Below, piece by piece: positions 25,601 through 33,476 of a stretch of DNA of 34,170 nucleotides. Every line of letters starts with the position of its first letter. Within the stretch, counting starts at the first letter, position 1. The stretch comes from Bacteroidales bacterium (lineage in GTDB: Bacteria; Planctomycetota; Planctomycetia; Gemmatales; Gemmataceae): the NCBI GenBank assembly GCA_026931725.1, contig JAIXLE010000195.1:1-34170 (forward strand), written 5' to 3'. A program made the translations under genes and the position numbers. The notes beneath the pieces were generated by a model. The model was not told the origin of the DNA. It did not search any database and saw only the letters and a program-made list of their open reading frames with translations.

Positions 25601-27412
25601 TCCAGCGTCACGGCGAATGGCGATGTCAAAACCAAGATCCTCGACAAGCTGAACGCTTCTCGTCATGTCGTGGTCATGCGGCGGTTGGCGTGCCCGTACT
25701 TGCCACCATCGCCCACGAATCCGTACATCACGGTCGATTACATGGGGCAAATCAAGGTTCAAGATGCGGTGAAGTTCGTGGCCGATGACGGCAATGCGAT
25801 GACCCCACCCGAAATGGCACGAACGCCCAGCCCCACCGATGCCTGGAGTATCGGCCGAGCGCAACCGTATGCCGGGTTCCAGGGGAACGCAGCCGGAATT
25901 GCCGAGGATCTGACCCGTGATCTGGACCCATCCGGGATGTCGGCACCCACATTGTTGAACACGCTGACATTGGCCCAGAAACCGGCGGGTGGCATGGCGC
26001 AACAACAAACCCTGTTCCGGCACAATGCCGCTGATGGCACCGGAATGACTCTGAGCGATTCCCAGTTCATCACACCCTTCGAGTGGCTCGTGCATCTGGA
26101 TCGCAAGCTGATCAATGCGGTCGAACTGCTGCACGTTCCTACTGTGGCCCCACACCGTCTGACGCACGATTTCGCCCGACCGAACCCGGATGGCGGCCCA
26201 CGTCCCTACTTCCATCGGCACGATCTTCAGCATCAGGGAATTGGGTCCGTCAATCCACTCCCCACGGGGCCGCTCTTTGATCCACAGTCGCCGCTGTATC
26301 GGATGTTTGAGGTGCTGACGGTGAAGCCGTGGACCTATGGTGTGCCCAACGGCGGTCGGGTGCCGGGGAAGATCAACATCAACATGATCTGGGATCAAGG
26401 CGGCACTTCGGGTTCGCGGGTCTTCGATGCACTGATGCTCACCAACGGCGGAATGAGTCCGGCGAATCAGTTCACTCCGCCGGAAGTCCAGGCAATCTGG
26501 AATGGGCTCAAAGCTAGCCGGAGTCCGTCGTTTATCCCACCTGGCAACCAACACACATGGGCCGGTAACACCCTGCACGAAGCGGGAGCGGGGGATCAGC
26601 CGATCCAATCGTTCGGCACGCCGATGTTGATGGCGGGCGGTTCGTTCCCCCAAGGCAGCGGGATTGCGAATACGCTGTTCCGTAACCGCCTGGATACGAC
26701 AGGAACCTACTCAGTGCCGCTATTCTCCCGAGACAATAACCCGGCGGCCCCGACGATGCATCCGTATCAGGCTTACGAGCCGATGCGGAAGGTGTTCAAC
26801 AATATCACCACCACGACGGATTGCTACCTGGTCATTCTGACTGTGGGTTGGTTTGAAGTGACGAATGTCAGTGCGAGTTACTCGGTGGCGAATCCGCCTC
26901 TGCTCGGTACGGAAATCTACCGCACCGTTCCTGGTGACATGCGGACTCAGGCCGTCGCCGTCATCGACCGCACGCAAATCGGTGTCGATAACGGTGGGAA
27001 CCAAGTGGGCGGTGTCTACTTCAGCGAACTGGCAGCGGAAGTCCCATTAGGGGGGACAACACTCGACTTCCCAGCAAACGGTCCAGGTGGGAGTGGCGGA
27101 GCGGTCATCTATTCCGAAGGGAAAACCTTCATCATCAATATCAATAATGGTACGCAATTGCGACTCGGAACGGGCGATGCCGCCACGGGTCAGGGTGATG
27201 GGGAATGGGTCACGGTGTCGGGTGTGACTTACAATGCGGCGACCGGGATGGCCACGGTCGGAATCTCAGGTACGACGTGCTACCACCCTGCGGGTTCGCC
27301 GGTGAGTAATGCCTTCCTGCGGAATCCGGGGCCGCAACCGGGCTTCGATTACACCAAGCCACAATGGCAAGGTGTGGTCCCGTTCGTCGCGGAGTTGCGA
27401 CCCTCACAGTGA
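22679..27412 (+). CDS. Giant membrane-anchored GspK/PilX-like protein (1577 aa)
   Basis: A short basic N-terminus (RLRTRTNRP) leads into one hydrophobic segment at about 13-38 (AAILLIVLTMLALFAVIGLV), much like the GspK/PilX anchor, but without Gly at -1 or Glu at +5. The rest is one long extracytoplasmic region rich in Asn, Pro, Thr and Gly, with few Cys. At about 1225-1240, GGRVPGKININMIW resembles the GspK NIN motif region, preceded by ELLHVPTVAPHRLTH (about 1147). GspK is usually near 330 aa, so this is almost five times larger. It is the last gene of the locus, 74 bp after the fifth prepilin. A tip or export-complex role is inferred from position and anchor only; no catalytic motif was recognised. 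Confidence 0.85.
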   Translation: MRSARLRTRTNRPAAILLIVLTMLALFAVIGLVFVNYSQSQATSAQVRRSSVSTTTESASYGGLSGGAGYPGDPSDMINTALRYLIYPGNDTGDDLLVGARGYDMARMVYGYKAGDLNCVAYNGLGLFHEIFPSSQDGVGDRAQVINYRYFNNGDTVFDPEHTNYRTGAAISTSPGTTYIGRNAAYTAADRNNAYVALTDPETGIVIAPSFHRPALFGSLDQSNANWTSDAGKYMLIRPRPFDQMSPTQKTAAGGTPTSVANYVAGQNIFQYPPPNADGTVTGDVQNLRYADGQTRNDSVWVDFNLPVFNYQGKKVKALVAPLILPLDGRVNLLANGNIRLNGGHASHEGFGPWEIDLSQIVGAADAAALIANRYGSTNVPMPRGSTAVTTLNFGDLQDVGAYRGLLRPIASAAYPNTVPGVASRVDFDAAFTAPSSGAAPWVLPTQLQSDPTWPSAAGNGWYDNGNAVETTLHPGLYNPYQWDQNAPTAPANARAFPYKDLRILAGRYSDIARVYGDPYLGQTFANTFGKDAGSGPNSAADLRRALTTTISNSLARPGLAPNVFGAPTGTYQYDPARQFPVLTTAPTFNASAVSPGVPGTTDHNGTMLRNVRAALGAVDLNRPLVDYRDPATQPMNPTDPWPLSATSVQVASYNAAQMDRQRFAMDIFARLVIATGASANVTMTAGIAAGMPVVTPAVAPTDPEFAALRWLAQLSANIVDYIDSDDVNTTFVWWPANPSNPLDPIVFSDPAQVKQRVVYGVEKPRLVLNEVYAEVTNDPADDMATNGATKPFRVRFFIEALNPSSRNMTTSERVPLGVFDTTSGQFVENAVPLKVGTNGVYQFEIYHNAANVLNDLQQLDNVDGSITSPSVKPILSPNLGSGTLATPPNADFVGPNNGSFQPTTDRAGFAVFGPTINTPQVSTAFAPDTTAAPFSFMVQVPNATDPTMVTMPADAPPAPPASPLPYLEYYIDQSSVTANGDVKTKILDKLNASRHVVVMRRLACPYLPPSPTNPYITVDYMGQIKVQDAVKFVADDGNAMTPPEMARTPSPTDAWSIGRAQPYAGFQGNAAGIAEDLTRDLDPSGMSAPTLLNTLTLAQKPAGGMAQQQTLFRHNAADGTGMTLSDSQFITPFEWLVHLDRKLINAVELLHVPTVAPHRLTHDFARPNPDGGPRPYFHRHDLQHQGIGSVNPLPTGPLFDPQSPLYRMFEVLTVKPWTYGVPNGGRVPGKININMIWDQGGTSGSRVFDALMLTNGGMSPANQFTPPEVQAIWNGLKASRSPSFIPPGNQHTWAGNTLHEAGAGDQPIQSFGTPMLMAGGSFPQGSGIANTLFRNRLDTTGTYSVPLFSRDNNPAAPTMHPYQAYEPMRKVFNNITTTTDCYLVILTVGWFEVTNVSASYSVANPPLLGTEIYRTVPGDMRTQAVAVIDRTQIGVDNGGNQVGGVYFSELAAEVPLGGTTLDFPANGPGGSGGAVIYSEGKTFIININNGTQLRLGTGDAATGQGDGEWVTVSGVTYNAATGMATVGISGTTCYHPAGSPVSNAFLRNPGPQPGFDYTKPQWQGVVPFVAELRPSQ

Positions 27413-27441
27413 CCCGGCGATCGTGTGATGATCGATCCGGG

Positions 27442-27469
27442 GTGGAATCGGTTTCAGAGCTGATTCCAC
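27442..27469. terminator. Hairpin between convergent genes
   Basis: GTGGAATC (27442-27449) and GATTCCAC (27462-27469) form a perfect 8-bp stem with a 12-nt loop, in the 97-bp gap between the ends of the giant gene and the permease gene. Its position suits a bidirectional terminator, though no T-run follows on either strand. Confidence 0.45.
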
Positions 27470-27509
27470 GCGATCCACACCTGCACAAAAATCTACAGAA
27501 ATCGGGACA

Positions 27510-30446
27510 TCACATCGACGCTCGGCCCGCTCGCAGCAGTGCGAGCGGTTCCTGCAACCCCGCACGGATCGCAGGCCATAACCCTGCCAAGAGACATAGC
27601 CCCAAGGTCGCACCCAACCCCAAGCCGATATGTCGCCAGGACAGAATGAGGCGAGTGTCCATTCCCCCGAAAAAGCCAGAATAACTCGCCATGCCGACCC
27701 CGCACCAGCCCGCGAGGATGCCAAAACCTAAACTCAACACACAGGCGACCACAGCAATCAAGATCGCCTCGGCCAAAATGAGACGGAACAGCCCCCAACG
27801 TGTCACCCCCAGGGCGCGTAGGACACCGAGTTCCCAACGCCGAACGCGGACAGAGGCCGCAACAGTCCCCACCACGCCGATTGCGGTCACGGCCAATGTC
27901 ACCAGTGGCAATTGGCTCATCCCCCAAATCATCCCCTCGGCCCGGCGGTCCACGCCGTCCCGCACGGCTTTGGTTGTAGTCATCTTGACCGTCGGGCGGT
28001 ACGCAATCGCCGGTCCCGCCGCGTGAGACGAAAATGTCTCACCCGCGTGTCGATCCGCGATCGCCTGAAAGGAACGTCCCATGTCCTCAAAATTCGCGCC
28101 GGGCTGGGCGTTCAACCAGAAGAATGTGATCCGATCGAGTCGGAAGTCCTGCCGGGTTTGCGTGTAGGGCGTGAAGATGATTGCCGCTGTCCGAACATAA
28201 TTCCGCCGGACACCGGAGAATTTCGTCACCCAGTGCCAACCCGGAATGGAGACAACCCCGGCCACGGTATATTCCACGGGGGCCGCGTCTGGGGCACTGG
28301 GGATCTGAAAGGGCACCTTGCCGCCGATACCCAAGCCGGTGATGTCCGCGAAGTGATCCGGGATCAGGCAGTACCGCCCCGATTTCATCTTGGCAATCGC
28401 CTCTTCACGCTTCCCATCGACGAATCGGATGTCCAAGAACGGCGTATCACCACCGAACCCGCGCTCGGGGTCCAGGCCGAATACGACGACATTATCCTGG
28501 CGTGTCGCGGAGATCCGCTCCTGACTATGGGTCAGGTCGACCGCCAATCGTGGCTGTTCCACGGCCAACGGGAGACACATTTCGGGACGAACCCCCGGAA
28601 CCTGGGACACGTCCGCATGTTCATCATCCGGCAACCCGGACGGTTGGAAGGCGACCAACAGATCGGGCAGCCATTTTCCAGGGTAGTACGGTTCCAACAT
28701 CGAGTATCCCCACGTCTGCGTGGCAATGTAGAGGCCGAGTCCGACCGTGAGGGCCACGGTTGTTCCCAGAGTCCGCCAGAGGTTGCCAGAAAGTTGGGAC
28801 GCAAGGAGGCGAGGATCGAGCCACATGATTCGCGCCACGATCGGCCCCAAAAACTTCTCAACGGCCAGAACTCCCAAGGGAGCCAGGAGCAGACAGCCGA
28901 TGACCATACTGGGATACCCGACCCCGGCGTAGGCTGAGATTTTTGCGGAATCCGGCAAGTCCACGATGAAAATGAGGACAGGGTTGATGACCAAGAGGAC
29001 AAGCCCACACCCCGCAGCGAGCCAGGGCCAACGGGACACGGCACCCGGTCGGGGCGCGGACATCGCATCCAGTGGACTCACACGCGTCGCCCGCCAAGCT
29101 GGGATGATCGCGGCGATGAGTGCCCCACCAAATGCGGCCACGCCCGCGAGTCCCACGCACCACCAGCCCAATTCCGCACCTGTGGGGAACAGATCCGGTT
29201 GGGCTTGGCTGGCGAGGGTAAGTAGCCCATAACCCGCGAGTAACCCACCCGCCCAGCCGATCGCTGCCAGGAAGAGACTTTCTGCCAGGATTAAACCGGC
29301 GACCTGAAAACGAGTCAGGGACACCGACCGCAACACGGCGAGTTCTCGGGACCGTTCGCTCACGCCCATGCTCAACGTCGTAAAAATGATGAACACGGCA
29401 GCGAGGAGGGCCATGCCGGTTGCAGAATAGGCTTGTGCCCGCTTCCCGCTATGGGAAGAAGGGTCTGACATCCGTGATCGAATATCCTCTCCGTCAATCA
29501 CCTGGAGGGATGCCGCCGTGAATCGAGAGGCCCAGGTCTTGCGGAAATCCTCGACCGAAACACCTTCTTTCAGATCGACATTGATGACACTCGGTGATGA
29601 GTCATAGCCGTTGATCCGATTGGCGAGTGCAATTGGGACAAACAATCCACTTGTGATCGGTCCTGCTCCGCCTGGACCGCGTCTCGGTGCGGGACGGGAA
29701 GTTTGAGACGGGGTTGGTCCCGTACTGGGATTCGCCGCGTGACCACGCGGTGAGCCCGCTTTCCCCATCGGGGGAGCGTTGGGATGGTTGGTCTTGGTCA
29801 CCCTTTGCGGCGTACTCGGAGTCGGACGCGCGGGATGGCCACCGCCACCCAGGCGAACCCGGATTTGCGGTTGTTCGATAATCCCAACAATGGTGACGCA
29901 GACCTGATTTGCCTGCGAGGTCACGACGACTTCATCGCCGAGGTTGACCTTGCTTCTCGTCGCGGTTCCCTGGCTGAGGACACCTTCCACCTTGTCGGAT
30001 TGCGGGTCAATCCAGCGACCGGACACCAGCTCATAGGGTGCCTCCACCGCGTCCGTCCCTACAAGCGGTGGACTCACCGGCGGGGGCGGGGCACCGTTGA
30101 CGGGGGCACCCGAGAACAATTCCCATCGATCCGGGTCTTTGGGATTTTCGATTCCGACCCGTGATTGAAAGGACTTCGAGATGTGCGCTACCCCTGTATC
30201 GTTCTGCAAATCCGTGAGAAAATCGGGTGCGATTTTCCCCGGTCCCACATTGATGAGGACCAAGTCCGTTTGTCCCAGATATTTCTCCGCATTGTCATCG
30301 AAACCTTGGACGAGTGCGTCATATCCACTGACGACCCAAACCACGACGCAGGCGGCCGCGACAACCGCCAAGGCCGCCAGGACGACACGAGCAGGCCGCC
30401 AGAGGAAGTCGGAGATTAGCAACTTCAGGAGCAAACGCGGGTTCAT
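27510..30446 (-). CDS. FtsX-type ABC transporter permease (978 aa)
   Basis: An inner-membrane permease of the MacB/LolC/FtsX class. It has an N-terminal membrane helix (about 20-42), a large extracytoplasmic domain, a first FtsX core of three helices (about 345-460), a second pair of helices near 475-530, another extracytoplasmic domain, and a second FtsX core at the C-terminus (about 850-970). This two-core layout is that of the long permeases that act as a homodimer or alone with one ATPase. At about 205-270 the first soluble domain carries a Pro/Gly/Arg-rich low-complexity insert. Its ATG overlaps the ATPase stop by 4 nt (ATGA), so the two are translationally coupled. The substrate is unknown; lipoprotein or peptide export is the family norm. 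Confidence 0.92.
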   Translation of the reverse strand: MNPRLLLKLLISDFLWRPARVVLAALAVVAAACVVVWVVSGYDALVQGFDDNAEKYLGQTDLVLINVGPGKIAPDFLTDLQNDTGVAHISKSFQSRVGIENPKDPDRWELFSGAPVNGAPPPPVSPPLVGTDAVEAPYELVSGRWIDPQSDKVEGVLSQGTATRSKVNLGDEVVVTSQANQVCVTIVGIIEQPQIRVRLGGGGHPARPTPSTPQRVTKTNHPNAPPMGKAGSPRGHAANPSTGPTPSQTSRPAPRRGPGGAGPITSGLFVPIALANRINGYDSSPSVINVDLKEGVSVEDFRKTWASRFTAASLQVIDGEDIRSRMSDPSSHSGKRAQAYSATGMALLAAVFIIFTTLSMGVSERSRELAVLRSVSLTRFQVAGLILAESLFLAAIGWAGGLLAGYGLLTLASQAQPDLFPTGAELGWWCVGLAGVAAFGGALIAAIIPAWRATRVSPLDAMSAPRPGAVSRWPWLAAGCGLVLLVINPVLIFIVDLPDSAKISAYAGVGYPSMVIGCLLLAPLGVLAVEKFLGPIVARIMWLDPRLLASQLSGNLWRTLGTTVALTVGLGLYIATQTWGYSMLEPYYPGKWLPDLLVAFQPSGLPDDEHADVSQVPGVRPEMCLPLAVEQPRLAVDLTHSQERISATRQDNVVVFGLDPERGFGGDTPFLDIRFVDGKREEAIAKMKSGRYCLIPDHFADITGLGIGGKVPFQIPSAPDAAPVEYTVAGVVSIPGWHWVTKFSGVRRNYVRTAAIIFTPYTQTRQDFRLDRITFFWLNAQPGANFEDMGRSFQAIADRHAGETFSSHAAGPAIAYRPTVKMTTTKAVRDGVDRRAEGMIWGMSQLPLVTLAVTAIGVVGTVAASVRVRRWELGVLRALGVTRWGLFRLILAEAILIAVVACVLSLGFGILAGWCGVGMASYSGFFGGMDTRLILSWRHIGLGLGATLGLCLLAGLWPAIRAGLQEPLALLRAGRASM

Positions 30447-31210
30447 GATGCCACCGCCTTGGTCGTGGTGACGGCCTCATGGTACATCGCGGCGAGTGCC
30501 TGAGAGTCCGTGAAATCGGTCTTGGCGAACTCGGTCAAGATGCGACCATCCTTCATGACAATGACCCGATCTGCCCAGGCGGCTACGGCGGCTTCGTGGG
30601 TAACGACGATGATGGTCCGTTTCTGTTCGTCGCACAGTTCCCGTAGCAAGGCACACAATTTTTGACCCGTCACGGAGTCCAGGCTGCCGGTTGGCTCATC
30701 GGCCAGCACCAAGGCGGGGTCGGTAATCAAGGCCCGTGCGATGGCGACACGTTGTTGTTCTCCCCCGCTCATCGCATCGGGGCGATGGTGCCGTCGGGAG
30801 GCGATCCCTAAACGGTGGAACAGGGTGTCCAATTTCGCGGGGTCGGCTGTCCCACCTTGTCCATATAGTGGGAGTAGGACATTGTCTTCCGCGGTCAACG
30901 ATGGCACCAGATTGAACGACTGGAAGACCAAGCCGATGCGACGCCGCCGGAAGCCGGTGAGGCGGGAATCGGACATCGTGGCCAATTCTTCCCCTTCGAC
31001 CAGGACTCGGCCGGAATCTGTGCGGGTCAGACCCGCGATCACGTGCAAGAGTGTACTTTTCCCGGACCCACTCATCCCCATAACTGCGACGAGTTCACCA
31101 GAGGTCACACGGAGGGAGACTCCCGCCAGTGCATCGACCGCTTCACCACCTTGTCGGAACCGCTTGGCCACCTCTTCGACTTGGAGTGGCGGCGGATTCG
31201 TCGTACTCAT
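30443..31210 (-). CDS. MacB/LolD-type ABC transporter ATP-binding protein
   Basis: This 255-aa ATPase energises the FtsX-type permease. Motifs: Walker A GMSGSGKST (45-53), Q-loop VFQSFNLVPSLTAEDNV, signature MSGGEQQRVAIARAL, Walker B LVLADEPTGSLD and H-loop VVTHE. LADEPTGSLD and SFNLVPSLTA are characteristic of the LolD/MacB/FtsE group. ATG 31210 is preceded by AGGAAAGG, a strong ribosome binding site. The frame is open to 31435 upstream, but that part lies inside the lipoprotein gene and is not coding in this frame. It is 25 bp after the lipoprotein gene and overlaps the permease start by ATGA. Confidence 0.95.
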   Translation of the reverse strand: MSTTNPPPLQVEEVAKRFRQGGEAVDALAGVSLRVTSGELVAVMGMSGSGKSTLLHVIAGLTRTDSGRVLVEGEELATMSDSRLTGFRRRRIGLVFQSFNLVPSLTAEDNVLLPLYGQGGTADPAKLDTLFHRLGIASRRHHRPDAMSGGEQQRVAIARALITDPALVLADEPTGSLDSVTGQKLCALLRELCDEQKRTIIVVTHEAAVAAWADRVIVMKDGRILTEFAKTDFTDSQALAAMYHEAVTTTKAVAS

Positions 31211-31235
31211 AAATGCTACCTTTCCTAGATGTTCG

Positions 31236-31709
31236 TTAATTCTTTGCTTTACTAATTTCAATGAGCGGCAGTTGGCTCTCTCCTTCACGGATTGTGGCTT
31301 TCCATGTGGCGTTCGCCTTGTTGGCGTACACGCCACCCAAACGGTCGCCGACGGGGAAATCTTGCCCGCCAATCTGTTGAAAACTGGTCGGCCAGACCAC
31401 CGTGATCGTGTACTCACCCGGTGGTGCGCCATCATTGGGCAAGAACGAACTCAGGGTGTAGCGACCTTCTTCATCACTACGGCCGGTTGCCGCGATGGCG
31501 TTCCTCGGCGTGGCCGTCTGGGGGTGATACGAGATGAGCAAATCCTTGGTGGGTTTGCCGTTCACCTGAATCACTCCAGACACCGGCTGGCACAATGGCC
31601 GCGGTTCTTCGCCACAACCGCACAGTAGGAACGCGGCGACTGTGAGCATCCCAAGACCCGAAGCACTATGAAAGCGTCTCCATGAGACTTGTGGGACATA
31701 CTTTATCAT
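31236..31709 (-). CDS. Lipoprotein with carboxypeptidase-regulatory-like fold
   Basis: A 157-aa predicted lipoprotein. The signal is a hydrophobic segment (about 18-30) ending in LCGC, with Cys32 the best lipidation site (Cys30 is an alternative). The mature part, from PVSGVIQVNGKPTKDLLISYHP through DEEGRYTLSSF (outlined, about 43-99) to GEYTITVVWP, is the small beta-sandwich with V-x-G-x-V and G-x-Y-x-L motifs that is very common in planctomycete lipoproteins and often sits beside DUF1559 genes. The ATG overlaps the stop of the DUF1559 gene by 4 nt (ATGA), so expression is coupled. It is followed by the ABC transporter genes. Function is unknown; envelope-surface binding is inferred. Confidence 0.88.
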   Translation of the reverse strand: MIKYVPQVSWRRFHSASGLGMLTVAAFLLCGCGEEPRPLCQPVSGVIQVNGKPTKDLLISYHPQTATPRNAIAATGRSDEEGRYTLSSFLPNDGAPPGEYTITVVWPTSFQQIGGQDFPVGDRLGGVYANKANATWKATIREGESQLPLIEISKAKN

Positions 31710-32620
31710 GGCAGAGTGACCACCTCTCCGCCGTCGCGTGTCCCGAGACACCGGGCCAGATTGGCATCCGTGGAGGCCGTCAAAAAGCGGACACCACCAT
31801 CACCAAAGAGGACATGAGCACCGCTCGGATGGAACGAGTAAATGCTGCCGTTGTTGCAGTTCACCGCGCAGGCATACCCGGCAGTCGTGCCATCATCCAG
31901 CCAAGTGTAAAACGGAATCGCGGGGCCGGCGACCCAGGACACGAGGTTGGGTCCACCATCCGCGGTCGCGCCGGGGACGATGGTCCCTTTCACATACTTG
32001 TCCGGCCGACCCGCGATTTCCGAAATCATGATCGTATTCGATGTCCCATCCGTTACCGCCAAGATGGACGTTCTCGCAGTGCTCAGATCAAAGAACGGTT
32101 TGCCGGTGGAACCATCCGATTTGGCAATATCAAAGTAGTACATCCAATAATCCGACATGGCGGCATTGATCGCTGGTGGTCCCGCGGAAACCGCATACAA
32201 GCGGTTCGGATTCGGGGTTGCGGGACATTGAAAGACTTTCATCGGCATAGCGGTCACGCCCTGGTTCTCTACGGCATTGATCGCATAACTCCCTTTGAAG
32301 GCACGGTACACCGCATCTTGTTCGAGATAGGGCAGCAAGGCGCGTGTCCAGGACATCGGGGCGACGGTGTCGGGCGGTTCGATGTATACGGCGGAGGCTG
32401 GGCCATAACCGCGGCTGGGTGGGAAACCCATGCGGGCGCTGTGGTAATTATGAAATGCAACCCCAATCTGTTTGAGGTTGTTCGCGCATTGAGTCCGAGC
32501 GGCCGCGGCTCGGACTTTCTGCACGGCCGGCAACAATAAACCAATCAGAATCGCAATGATAGCGATGACTACCAGCAACTCAATCAGGGTAAAACCCCGA
32601 CGAGGACGTACAGATAACAT
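31706..32620 (-). CDS. DUF1559 family prepilin-like protein
   Basis: This 304-aa protein belongs to the planctomycete DUF1559 (SBP_bac_10) family. It has a prepilin leader MLSVRPRRG, cleavage before Phe10, Glu14 at +5, and the standard helix FTLIELLVVIAIIAILIGLLLPAVQ region (10-34), followed by the diagnostic AAARTQCANNLKQIGVAFHNYH block (about 39-60, outlined). The family's C-terminal H-X9-DG motif is present as HPSGAHVLFGDGGVRFL. Planctomycetes carry many copies; they are thought to be exported surface or pseudopilus-related proteins, with no firm function. ATG 32620 has TTGGAG upstream. The gene is first in a four-gene unit and its stop overlaps the lipoprotein start by ATGA. Confidence 0.95.
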   Translation of the reverse strand: MLSVRPRRGFTLIELLVVIAIIAILIGLLLPAVQKVRAAAARTQCANNLKQIGVAFHNYHSARMGFPPSRGYGPASAVYIEPPDTVAPMSWTRALLPYLEQDAVYRAFKGSYAINAVENQGVTAMPMKVFQCPATPNPNRLYAVSAGPPAINAAMSDYWMYYFDIAKSDGSTGKPFFDLSTARTSILAVTDGTSNTIMISEIAGRPDKYVKGTIVPGATADGGPNLVSWVAGPAIPFYTWLDDGTTAGYACAVNCNNGSIYSFHPSGAHVLFGDGGVRFLTASTDANLARCLGTRDGGEVVTLP

Positions 32621-32968
32621 GAAATCGAACTCCAAGATGGCCCAGGATGCTTGGTCGTGAAAACATCCCCAAGTGTGAGAAATGCTGAAATCACCTTCCA
32701 ACCGCTCGCACGGGTGCGTGTGCTGATGTTGGATCTAGATGTTTCAACTGCGATAACCGCAATCGCGTCGGGTGGGCTTACGCAAAGGATATGCCAGTCT
32801 GATTTCCACTGGAGATAGGGGAGGTCTAGAGAAAGGCTGGGCCAGGAGTGGTCATGGGATAATCAGACGCGGCTAATTGTTTCCCACTTCTTCATTCCGT
32901 TGCGCGTGCCCCGACAGAGACATGCGCAACGGATCGATCGTTGATGAGGATGCGTGGTCGATTCCGCG
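32621..32968. other. Intergenic region, 348 bp
   Basis: This lies downstream of panD and upstream of the DUF1559 gene, both on the minus strand. It holds the panD-proximal hairpin at 32897-32932 and should hold the promoter of the DUF1559 operon. A minus-strand TTGAAA lies near 32742-32747 but has no good -10 partner. No coding frame is convincing. Confidence 0.6.
32897..32932 (-). terminator. Hairpin downstream of panD
   Basis: CCGTTGCGC (32897-32905) and GCGCAACGG (32924-32932) form a perfect 9-bp stem with an 18-nt loop that can pair a little further, 36 bp past the panD stop. There is no clear T-run. Confidence 0.5.
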
Positions 32969-33373
32969 TTAATCTTCCGAATCTTCGTCAAACTGAGGAA
33001 GTGTGGCCTGCGTGGGGGTGGGGGCGGGTTTGACCCGGTTGCGTTGATCGACAAATACGACCACCGGATCGTGCCGTCGCAGTTTGCGAGGCTTCAGCGT
33101 CGTGAAGGTCGCAATGATCACGATGTTGCCCTTTTGGATCAGATGGGCACCTGCGCCATTGACCTGCACCATCCCGGTGCCCCGTTCTCCAGGAAGGGCA
33201 TAGGTGACTAAGCGTGTACCGCTGGTGACATCCCAGACGTGGAGTTGTTCGTAGGGCAAAATATCAGCCGCGTCGAGCAGGTCGGAGTCGATGGACAAGC
33301 TGCCTTCGTAATCGCGGTCTGCTGAGGTGACTGTGGCTCGATGAATTTTTGACTTCAACACCGTCCGACGCAT
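32969..33373 (-). CDS. panD: Aspartate 1-decarboxylase
   Basis: This 134-aa enzyme converts L-aspartate to beta-alanine for pantothenate and coenzyme A synthesis. The proenzyme self-cleaves between Gly24 and Ser25, and both residues are in place in YEGSLSID, giving the pyruvoyl cofactor. Other family motifs are the start [25 protein letters not shown], the [11 protein letters not shown] segment and [15 protein letters not shown], then the strand PVVVFVD. The tail of about 20 residues ([21 protein letters not shown], outlined) is longer than usual and acidic. GGGAG lies upstream of the ATG at 33373. It is separated by 103 bp from the secreted-protein gene upstream and has no other pantothenate gene beside it. 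Confidence 0.96.
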   Translation of the reverse strand: MRRTVLKSKIHRATVTSADRDYEGSLSIDSDLLDAADILPYEQLHVWDVTSGTRLVTYALPGERGTGMVQVNGAGAHLIQKGNIVIIATFTTLKPRKLRRHDPVVVFVDQRNRVKPAPTPTQATLPQFDEDSED

Positions 33374-33476
33374 GCAACTGCTCCCGCAACCAGGAAGAAT
33401 TCTCCTTCTGTAGTCTTATGCAGGAGGCGTGTCACTGTCTGGGGTGGCGTGGCCGGGGGGTGGCTTCCAGGTGTGG

